A stretch of DNA of 5,104 nucleotides, from the NCBI GenBank assembly GCA_012837565.1, contig DUQY01000199.1:1-5104 (forward strand). Direction: 5' to 3'. Of this stretch, positions 1 to 5,104 are shown one piece after another. This DNA comes from Bacteroidales bacterium. GTDB lineage: Bacteria; Bacteroidota; Bacteroidia; Bacteroidales; P3. A program made the position numbers and the translations under genes. How positions within the stretch are numbered: the first letter of the stretch is position 1; each line of letters starts with the position of its first letter. The notes under the pieces were generated by a model. That model was not told the DNA's origin and ran no database searches. It saw only the letters and a list, made by a program, of their open reading frames with translations.

Positions 1-172
1 AAATTATTATAACTTTTGGCATAGATTTTTGGAGCCTAATAGTCAAAGTCAAGTGATTTCCTTTCGAAAGTTTTATATTTATTAATTATTTATCAGTTTT
101 ATATGGATTGTGAGATTAATTTTTATAATTTTGCATCTTAATATTTAGATTTTTACAGACAAAATAATTCTT
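1..172. other. Gene-free leader region upstream of folE
   Basis: No convincing coding sequence lies in this AT-rich stretch at the window edge. It holds a tandem 6-bp repeat (AGTCAA twice, 41-52), a short perfect palindrome CTTTCGAAAG (61-70) followed by a T/A-rich run, and the folE promoter candidate at 126-133. The palindrome plus T-rich tail could be the remnant of a weak terminator for a gene to the left, but its stem would be only 3-4 bp, so I do not call it one. Confidence 0.4.
126..133 (+). promoter_or_regulatory. Bacteroidota-type -7 element for folE
   Basis: TAATTTTG matches the Bacteroides -7 consensus TAnnTTTG at every fixed position. It lies 39 bp before the folE start codon, so transcription would begin near 140 and leave a leader of about 33 nt. 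The -33 element is not clear: the nearest TTG (108-110) is only 15 bp upstream rather than about 19. Confidence 0.5.
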
Positions 173-781
173 ATGGATATTGATAATGGCTATACTAAGA
201 CTGAAAGATATAACCCTGAAACCCTCGAAAAATTAGCTCACCACTATAAAGAGATTTTGACTTTGATTGGGGAGGATTCTTCTCGTGAGGGGCTTTTGGA
301 TACTCCTCTGAGGGTTGCAAAGGCTATGCAGTTTTTCACTCACGGATATGATGAGGATCCTGTTGAGATTCTTCGCTCTGCAACCTTTAATGAAGACTAT
401 AAACAAATGGTTATTGTTAAGGAGATTGAAATTTATTCTCTTTGTGAGCATCATATGGTTCCTATGATTGGAAAGGCTCATGTAGGGTATATTCCTAATG
501 GAAAGATTGTTGGGCTTAGTAAGATTCCTCGTGTTGTGGAGTGTTTTTCTCGCCGCTTGCAGGTTCAAGAACGTTTAACTAAGCAAATTAAAGATTGTAT
601 TCAAGAGACCTTAAACCCTCTTGGAGTTATTGTTGTGATTGAGGCAAGACATCTTTGTATGAGTATGCGAGGTGTTCAAAAACAAAATTCTGTTACTACT
701 ACTTCTGACTTCACTGGTGCTTTTCTTAAAAGTGAAACAAGGGCAGAGTTTCTTCAGCTTATTAGTTCAAAACTTTCTTAA
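173..781 (+). CDS. folE: GTP cyclohydrolase I (FolE, type I)
   Basis: This 202-residue cytoplasmic enzyme converts GTP to 7,8-dihydroneopterin triphosphate, the entry step of folate/pterin synthesis and also a source of queuosine precursor. The zinc site of the family is complete: C91 and H94 in the CEHH motif and C162 in RHLCMSMRG. Other family landmarks are the segment [15 protein letters not shown] (37-51), the [19 protein letters not shown] stretch (99-117), the [11 protein letters not shown] helix (126-136) and the QNSVTTT segment after the last cysteine (171-177). The length fits bacterial type I enzymes. The ATG at 173 is the first in frame and gives the expected short N-terminal extension; no Shine-Dalgarno precedes it, as is usual in Bacteroidota. 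The gene stands alone with its own promoter candidate and a terminator directly after the stop codon. It converges on lpxD. I see no damaged or missing key residue. Confidence 0.96.
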   Translation: MDIDNGYTKTERYNPETLEKLAHHYKEILTLIGEDSSREGLLDTPLRVAKAMQFFTHGYDEDPVEILRSATFNEDYKQMVIVKEIEIYSLCEHHMVPMIGKAHVGYIPNGKIVGLSKIPRVVECFSRRLQVQERLTKQIKDCIQETLNPLGVIVVIEARHLCMSMRGVQKQNSVTTTSDFTGAFLKSETRAEFLQLISSKLS

Positions 782-824
782 AAAAACAACCCTATATTTT
801 CTTTATATAGGGTTGTTCTTTTTT
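780..824. terminator. Bidirectional terminator between folE and lpxD
   Basis: An inverted repeat pairs 785-797 with 805-817 (13 bp, core CAACCCTATA), leaving a 7-nt loop. On the + strand it is followed by C and six T (819-824), giving an intrinsic terminator for folE. On the - strand the A run at 780-786 becomes seven T after the same stem, giving an intrinsic terminator for lpxD, whose stop codon (823-825) lies just before the hairpin. One element therefore probably serves both convergent genes. Confidence 0.88.
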
Positions 825-1854
825 ATTTCTCTAATTCTTTTATCCTTTTTTCAAGTTCATTTATCTTATCAGCAAGATCTGGAAGCTTTCTAAAATATAA
901 ATAGCTCTTCATATATGGTCTTGCACTCCAAGAAGGAGACCCAAGAACGCTTGCATTATCTTCAATATTAGACATTATACCCGATTGAGCTCCAATCTTA
1001 ACATTATCGCCAATTGTTATATGTCCTGCAAATCCAACTTGACCTCCAATAAAGCAGTTCTTCCCTATTTTTGTTGTACCCGAAACTCCTGCTTGAGCAG
1101 CCATAACCGTATTTTCATCAATGATTACATTATGAGCTATTTGAATTAGGTTATCCAATTTCACACCTTTTTTAATTATTGTGCTACCCATTGTTGCCCT
1201 ATCAATTGTTGTGTTTGCGCCAATATCAACATTATCTTCTAAAATAACATTACCGATTTGAGCTATCTTCTTAAAGGAGCCATCTGCTAAAGGTGCAAAA
1301 CCAAAGCCATCAGCTCCTATAACAGCTCCTGAATTTATGCTACAATTATTCCCTATTACGCAAGAATGATAGACCTTTGCTCCTGAAAAGAAAGTAACAT
1401 TATCACCTATTTGAACATTATCGCCAATATATACATGAGGATATATCTTAGCCCCCTGCCCTATTTTCACATTTTCTCCAATAAAAGCAAACTCTCCAAT
1501 ATAAGGCTCACCCTCAATTGTAGAAGTCTTTGAGATAAATGAAAGAGAAGAAACTCCTTCCTTATTTAGCATATATTCATTATATATATCTAAGACCTTA
1601 GCAAAGCAAGCATAAGCATCATCTACCTTAATAATAGTTGTCTTTATATCTTTTTCTGGCTCAAAGCTTTTATTCACAATTACCACAGAAGCTTTTGTGT
1701 CGTAAATATAATGTTCGTATTTAGGGTTTGAAAGGAAAGACATCCCTTTTTCTATGCCCTCTTCAATCTTACAAAGAGTGTTAACGACAACGTTATCGTT
1801 TCCCACTACTTCTCCTCCCAACATTTGGGATATTTGTCCTGCAGTAAATTCCAT
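823..1854 (-). CDS. lpxD: UDP-3-O-acylglucosamine N-acyltransferase (LpxD)
   Basis: LpxD transfers a 3-hydroxyacyl chain from acyl carrier protein to the 2-amino group of UDP-3-O-acylglucosamine, the third step of lipid A synthesis in the cytoplasm. The 343-residue product has the normal family length and order. The N-terminal uridine-binding domain (about 1-100) starts with FTAGQISQMLGGEVVG and contains the LSNPKY motif (41-46). A left-handed beta helix of hexapeptide repeats (about 108-300; IGENVKIGQG, IGDNVQIGDN and others) follows. A C-terminal segment, GSPSWSARPYMKSYLYFRKLP (305-325), leads into a short helical, coiled-coil-like tail. H241 in IQIAHNV is the expected catalytic base, and GADGFGFA (180-187) and NTTIDRA (214-220) are LpxD signatures. 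The start is the only sensible ATG; an AGAGGA lies about 18 nt upstream, too far for a normal ribosome site. The usual Bacteroidota partners lpxC/fabZ and lpxA are not beside it, since a terminator follows directly. Confidence 0.95.
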   Translation of the reverse strand: MEFTAGQISQMLGGEVVGNDNVVVNTLCKIEEGIEKGMSFLSNPKYEHYIYDTKASVVIVNKSFEPEKDIKTTIIKVDDAYACFAKVLDIYNEYMLNKEGVSSLSFISKTSTIEGEPYIGEFAFIGENVKIGQGAKIYPHVYIGDNVQIGDNVTFFSGAKVYHSCVIGNNCSINSGAVIGADGFGFAPLADGSFKKIAQIGNVILEDNVDIGANTTIDRATMGSTIIKKGVKLDNLIQIAHNVIIDENTVMAAQAGVSGTTKIGKNCFIGGQVGFAGHITIGDNVKIGAQSGIMSNIEDNASVLGSPSWSARPYMKSYLYFRKLPDLADKINELEKRIKELEK

Positions 1855-1880
1855 ATCTTATTGTAATTTTATTCCTCTTG

Positions 1881-1888
1881 CAAAGATA
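1881..1888 (-). promoter_or_regulatory. -7 element for lpxD
   Basis: On the - strand this reads TATCTTTG, a full match to TAnnTTTG. It ends 26 bp before the lpxD start codon, which gives a short leader of roughly 20 nt. No good TTTG is visible about 19 bp upstream, so the -33 half is weak or absent. It diverges from the tRNA promoter some 70 bp away. Confidence 0.5.
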
Positions 1889-1935
1889 TAAAAAACCAAA
1901 GACCTAATCGGTTTTTAGTTAAAAATGCTTGTGAT

Positions 1936-1966
1936 TTTGGAAATATGAAAAAAAGTTGTAATTTTG
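1936..1966 (+). promoter_or_regulatory. Bacteroidota consensus promoter for tRNA-Cys
   Basis: TTTG (1936-1939), a 19-bp spacer and TAATTTTG (1959-1966) together match the published Bacteroides pattern TTTG-N19-TAnnTTTG at every fixed base and at the expected spacing. Transcription would begin near 1973, about 10 nt before the mature tRNA 5' end. This is the best promoter in the window and suits a highly expressed stable RNA. Confidence 0.8.
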
Positions 1967-1983
1967 CACTCTGATTAAAACAA

Positions 1984-2054
1984 GGTCTCTTGGCCGAGCG
2001 GTTAGGCACCGGTCTGCAAAACCGTCTACTCCAGTTCGAATCTGGAAGAGACCT
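1984..2054 (+). tRNA. tRNA-Cys (anticodon GCA)
   Basis: The cloverleaf can be folded by hand. A 7-bp acceptor stem pairs GGTCTCT (1984-1990) with AGAGACC (2047-2053). The D arm has a GCC/GGC stem (1993-1995 with 2005-2007). The anticodon loop CTGCAAA (2014-2020) carries GCA at 2016-2018. The T arm has a perfect 5-bp stem (2030-2034 with 2042-2046) and the loop TTCGAAT. The discriminator base is T (U73) at 2054, the hallmark identity base of tRNA-Cys. CCA is not encoded, so it must be added after transcription. The top pair of the anticodon stem (C2009 with T2025, positions 27-43) is a mismatch; the other four pairs are standard. The gene has its own promoter and terminator. Confidence 0.96.
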
Positions 2055-2072
2055 CAAGAAAATAATCGTTTC

Positions 2073-2098
2073 AGCCACCTTTTAAGGTGGCTTTTTTG
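2073..2098 (+). terminator. Intrinsic terminator after tRNA-Cys
   Basis: AGCCACCTT (2073-2081) and AAGGTGGCT (2084-2092) form an inverted repeat of up to 9 bp. The two innermost pairs would leave only a 2-nt loop, so the likely hairpin is a 7-bp GC-rich stem with a 6-nt loop. A run of T (2092-2097) follows. It lies 18 bp after the tRNA and separates it from the kinase gene. Confidence 0.87.
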
Positions 2099-2113
2099 TT
2101 ATCTATATCTCAA

Positions 2114-2129
2114 TAATTTTGTACTTTTG
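2114..2129 (+). promoter_or_regulatory. Two adjoining -7 elements upstream of the kinase gene
   Basis: TAATTTTG (2114-2121) and TACTTTTG (2122-2129) both match TAnnTTTG and abut each other. The TTTG at 2095-2098, at the end of the terminator T-run, is 15 bp and 23 bp upstream of them, so neither has ideal -33 spacing. Transcription from the second would begin near 2136 and leave a leader of about 43 nt before the kinase start codon. Confidence 0.5.
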
Positions 2130-2178
2130 CACATTATATAGGAATGCTTTGACATTACCATCATAATTAATTAGCTTT

Positions 2179-4695
2179 ATGAAAGATTTAACAACAGAAA
2201 CCAATTCAGCCAGAGACAAACTATTCAATATTTCAATTCTGAGTTTAATCATTTTAGCAGTTCCAGCGTTTGCTCTCTCCATAATTCAAATTATTGAAAA
2301 TGGACCAATTTTAAATTTCGTATTATTTTGCGTTGCAGTTTTGTTTGCGATAATTATTTTTATTTTCAGAAACAAACTATCTATTAAACTTAAATCACAT
2401 TTGATTGCTTCCTTATTCATTATTGCAGGATTTATAGGGAATTTATTCTTTGCATTTTCTGGAGGTCACTACTTATGTCTTATTGGTATTGCAATAATTA
2501 CTGTTTTATATGGTAAAAGACTAGGAATAATCTATTCTATTATTACACTCTTAGGATATATTCTTAACCAATACATTGTCTTAAATAATATAATTGTTAG
2601 GGAAATAGACTTTAATACATTTAACAAAGATATACTAAGCTGGGTATATGGACTATTTACTATAGTTATTACTTCAATAATACTAATTGGTTCAATAAGT
2701 TATATCAATAAAGCTTTTATAAATTTGGTAAAAAAACTTGATAAAAATAATAATCAACTCAACACATTAAACTCCGCTTATAAGGAAGTTTTCGTTAAGG
2801 TTGAAGAAAGTGAAAGAAAATATAAAACAATTTTCAATACTCTTAATGAAGGGGTTATTCTTACTGACCAGGATGGAAACATTATTGATTGTAATAGTGC
2901 CAGCCAAGATATTTTAGGAGCTTCAAAAGAGGATTTACTTAGCGTTAATCTTCACTCGAAAAACTTTAGCTTTATTTATCCTAACCTAAGCCCTGTTCCT
3001 GATGATGAGTGTCCGGGCATTAAAACATTGGAAAAAGGAATTTCTATTTCTAACTTTGAAGTTGGATTACAACAAGAAAACCAAATCAAATGGATTGGGC
3101 TCAGCTCAGAACCTCTAAAGGTTGAAGGCTATGGGGTTTTCCTTACTCTTGAAGACTTAACTCGTGAGAAAGAACAAGAACAAGAATATTTATTATTCAA
3201 CCGCTATTTCGAAACTTTTTTGGAGCATATAACTGATTATGTACTCTTCAAAAATGAATATGGAAAAATAATTTTTTGTAGCCAAAGTCTTGCAACACTT
3301 ACGGGATATAGCAATTGGAAAGATATTATTGGCAAAAGCTATGAAGATCTTACCTTTAAAGATAAAGCAAAAGAGTATCAAGAAGAAGATGATAATGTTT
3401 TTCAAACAGGCGTACAACTAAAAGGAAAGGTAAATTTGTTCTATGACGCTGATGGAGAGATTAGACATGAACAGACTAATAAAATTCCTTTATTTGACGA
3501 TGATAGGAAAGTTATCGGAATTATTAGCATAAGTCGGGATATTACAGATTTATTAAAGGAAAAAGAAATTATTAGAGAAAAAGAAGCAAAGATAAATCTA
3601 ATATTAAACTCAACTGCTGAGGGTATTTATGGAATAGATAATAACGGGAATTGCACATTTGCTAATCAATCTTGTCTAGATATGCTAGGATATGCAAAAG
3701 AGGAAGAGTTTCTTGGTAAAAATATGCATAATCTAATTCATCATTCTTATGCAAATGGTAGTCCAATGAGTTCTCACGACTGCAATATTAATTATACTAT
3801 TAATCATGGAGAAGGAATGACATCCGATAAGGAAGTTTTTTGGAGAAAAGATGGCTCATGCTTACCGGTTGAATACTTCTCTTATATACAAATGCATGAT
3901 GGAATAATTGTTGGATCTGTTGTTACTTTCTTAGATATATCTGAAAGAAAGAAGCGTGAAAAGCAAATCATTAGTTTTACTAAAAAGCTTCAAAAGCTTA
4001 ACTCCGATAAAGATAAATTTATTGGTATACTTGCTCATGATTTAAAGAACCCTTTCACTTCCATAATAGGATTTTCACAATATATTTTAGATAACTTAGA
4101 AGAAATAGATAAAGAGACTCTAAAAGAATTTACCGGTATCATAAACGACAGTTCTGAAAAGGGATATAAGTTAATGGAAGAAATACTTGTTTGGCTTAGG
4201 GTTAGGTCAGGCATGATGGATGTTGACAAGAAAGAATTTGAACTTAAACCAGTTGTTTTACATACTTTTAAAAATCTAAAAACACATGCTCAAATTAAAA
4301 ACATAACCCTTTCTTGTTCAATTCCAGACAACTTATATATTGAAGCTGATATCAATATATTGAAAACAATATTGAGGAATCTAGTAAGTAACTCAATAAA
4401 GTTCTCCAACAAAAATGGAGTAATTGAAGTTGGGTCTGAAGAAAAAGACAATAAGATTCAAATAACCATCTCGGATAACGGCGTTGGAATGGATCAGGAA
4501 TTTGCAAATCAATTATTTATTAGCGATTCTAACGAAACAAAGGAAGGAACCCAAGGAGAAAAAGGCACAGGATTAGGCATATCAATAGTTAAAGAGCTTA
4601 TACAAAAACATGAAGAACTTATTTGGGTAGAATCAGAATTAGGCAAAGGAAGCAATTTCATTTTCACAATGCCAAAGGCTGAAAGCAAGAACTAA
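2179..4695 (+). CDS. Membrane-bound sensor histidine kinase with three PAS domains
   Basis: This 838-residue protein should sense a signal and autophosphorylate on histidine, then pass the phosphate to a response regulator not present here. The N-terminal part (about 15-177) holds roughly six hydrophobic segments (near 17-38, 44-63, 73-93, 97-111, 115-136 and 155-176) with only short loops, so signals are probably sensed in the membrane rather than by a large periplasmic domain. A coiled-coil linker (about 183-215) leads to PAS1 (about 213-328), PAS2 (about 338-457) and PAS3 (about 470-588). The HisKA domain has phospho-acceptor H620 in LAHDLKNPF. The HATPase_c domain has an N-box (N734, N738), G1 box DNGVG (766-770), F-box-like region (775-780) and G2 box GTGLG (796-800), so it looks catalytically intact. 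There is no receiver domain. The ATG at 2179 lacks a Shine-Dalgarno. An acyltransferase gene follows after 18 bp. The signal and the target are unknown. Confidence 0.93.
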   Translation: MKDLTTETNSARDKLFNISILSLIILAVPAFALSIIQIIENGPILNFVLFCVAVLFAIIIFIFRNKLSIKLKSHLIASLFIIAGFIGNLFFAFSGGHYLCLIGIAIITVLYGKRLGIIYSIITLLGYILNQYIVLNNIIVREIDFNTFNKDILSWVYGLFTIVITSIILIGSISYINKAFINLVKKLDKNNNQLNTLNSAYKEVFVKVEESERKYKTIFNTLNEGVILTDQDGNIIDCNSASQDILGASKEDLLSVNLHSKNFSFIYPNLSPVPDDECPGIKTLEKGISISNFEVGLQQENQIKWIGLSSEPLKVEGYGVFLTLEDLTREKEQEQEYLLFNRYFETFLEHITDYVLFKNEYGKIIFCSQSLATLTGYSNWKDIIGKSYEDLTFKDKAKEYQEEDDNVFQTGVQLKGKVNLFYDADGEIRHEQTNKIPLFDDDRKVIGIISISRDITDLLKEKEIIREKEAKINLILNSTAEGIYGIDNNGNCTFANQSCLDMLGYAKEEEFLGKNMHNLIHHSYANGSPMSSHDCNINYTINHGEGMTSDKEVFWRKDGSCLPVEYFSYIQMHDGIIVGSVVTFLDISERKKREKQIISFTKKLQKLNSDKDKFIGILAHDLKNPFTSIIGFSQYILDNLEEIDKETLKEFTGIINDSSEKGYKLMEEILVWLRVRSGMMDVDKKEFELKPVVLHTFKNLKTHAQIKNITLSCSIPDNLYIEADINILKTILRNLVSNSIKFSNKNGVIEVGSEEKDNKIQITISDNGVGMDQEFANQLFISDSNETKEGTQGEKGTGLGISIVKELIQKHEELIWVESELGKGSNFIFTMPKAESKN

Positions 4696-4713
4696 AAAAA
4701 CTATCGTTGCAAT

Positions 4714-5104
4714 ATGAATAAAATTGGATATTACCTTGTTTTCTATTGCCTACTAGTCCCATTATCTCTTTTGCCGATGTGGATGCTATATGGTATTTCT
4801 AATTTTATAAGTTTCATCCTTCAACACATATTGCAATATAGAGTTAAGGTTGTTGAGAAAAACCTTAAGAAATCCTTCCCTAACAAAACAGAAGAAGAAC
4901 TAAAAATAATTAAAAACCAATTCTACAACCACCTTTCAGATGTATTTATGGAGGCCTTGAAGATGCTTACCATCTCTAAAACAAATCTAATAAAGAGATA
5001 TTATTGTCAAAACAAAGAAGTTCTTGATAAGTATTATAAGAATAAACAAAGCTTAATATTTGTGTCCTCTCACCATAATAATTGGGAGTATATGGTCTTA
5101 TCGC
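4714..5104 (+). CDS. LpxL/HtrB-family lipid A acyltransferase, 3' part cut by window end
   Basis: The first 130 residues are visible; family members are usually near 290-310. A hydrophobic N-terminal anchor (about 5-40, MNKIGYYLVFYC onward) is followed by YRVKVVEKNLKKSFPNKTEEE (42-62), a stretch typical of this family. The segment NQFYNHLSDVFMEALKM (68-84) comes next. The catalytic HX4E motif is present: H120 and E125 in SSHHNNWEY. Such enzymes sit at the inner face of the cytoplasmic membrane and add a secondary acyl chain to the lipid A precursor; some relatives act on other lipids, so the exact acceptor is inferred. The ATG is 18 bp after the kinase stop codon, on the same strand and with no terminator between, so co-transcription is likely. 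No Shine-Dalgarno is seen. The reading frame is open to the last base. Confidence 0.88.
   Translation, partial: MNKIGYYLVFYCLLVPLSLLPMWMLYGISNFISFILQHILQYRVKVVEKNLKKSFPNKTEEELKIIKNQFYNHLSDVFMEALKMLTISKTNLIKRYYCQNKEVLDKYYKNKQSLIFVSSHHNNWEYMVLS

Noticed and set aside
61..70. Perfect palindrome CTTTCGAAAG near the left edge as an operator or terminator
   Set aside because: It is a single 10-bp site; as a hairpin it has a stem of only 3-4 bp, and no second copy occurs near the other promoters.
233..568. Open frame of 111 codons antisense to folE
   Set aside because: It is entirely within folE on the other strand and its peptide resembles no family; folE itself has a complete active site.
672..893. 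Open frame of 73 codons encoding a very hydrophobic, membrane-like peptide
   Set aside because: It overlaps the folE 3' end in another frame, the terminator hairpin and the antisense end of lpxD. The Leu/Phe richness comes from T-rich sequence, so it is a frame artefact.
987..1500. Recurrent DNA motif around ACATTATC(G/A)CC as a possible repeat array
   Set aside because: The copies encode the IGDNV-type hexapeptide repeats of the LpxD beta helix, which fully explains them.
1869..2078. Open frame of 69 codons on the - strand across the tRNA
   Set aside because: It runs antisense through the tRNA-Cys gene and the promoter region, and the peptide has no family features.
2175..2185. Start codon of the kinase in the loop of CTTT-ATG-AAAG, as possible translation control
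   Set aside because: A 4-bp AT-rich stem with a 3-nt loop is too weak to hold and is expected by chance in this DNA.
4702..4709. TATCGTTG as a possible separate promoter for the acyltransferase gene
   Set aside because: It has one mismatch to TAnnTTTG, lies only 4 bp before the start codon, and has no TTTG at the right distance upstream.

Overview
The window is AT-rich (roughly one third G+C by eye) and reads as chromosomal DNA from a Bacteroidota bacterium, probably of the Bacteroidales type. Four lines of evidence support this. TAnnTTTG-type -7 promoter elements lie upstream of every transcription unit. No convincing Shine-Dalgarno sequence precedes any start codon. The tRNA gene does not encode its CCA end. 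The proteins (FolE, LpxD, a multi-PAS kinase with an HDLKNPF H-box, and an LpxL/HtrB-family acyltransferase) have the look of that phylum. The genus cannot be read from this sequence.

Layout: 1-172 is a gene-free leader with a candidate promoter. folE (173-781, +) encodes GTP cyclohydrolase I. It converges on lpxD (823-1854, -), the lipid A N-acyltransferase gene. The 41-bp gap between them holds one strong hairpin with a T-tract on both strands, so it probably terminates both genes. lpxD and a tRNA-Cys(GCA) gene (1984-2054, +) diverge from a short region with one promoter for each. The tRNA gene has a consensus-matching promoter and its own terminator, so it is a single-gene unit. A further promoter region leads into a large membrane histidine kinase with three PAS domains (2179-4695, +). 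An LpxL/HtrB-like acyltransferase gene follows 18 bp later and runs off the window end (4714-5104, +).

Functionally these are mostly housekeeping genes: pterin/folate or queuosine precursor synthesis, lipid A synthesis, and translation. The accessory element is the sensor kinase, which has no response regulator in view and may be co-transcribed with a lipid A acyltransferase gene. Two lipid A acylation genes thus lie in the window, on opposite strands and in separate units. I see no mobile element, CRISPR array, phage gene or clearly novel system. The best leads are the kinase-acyltransferase pairing, the isolated lpxD, and the promoter set.
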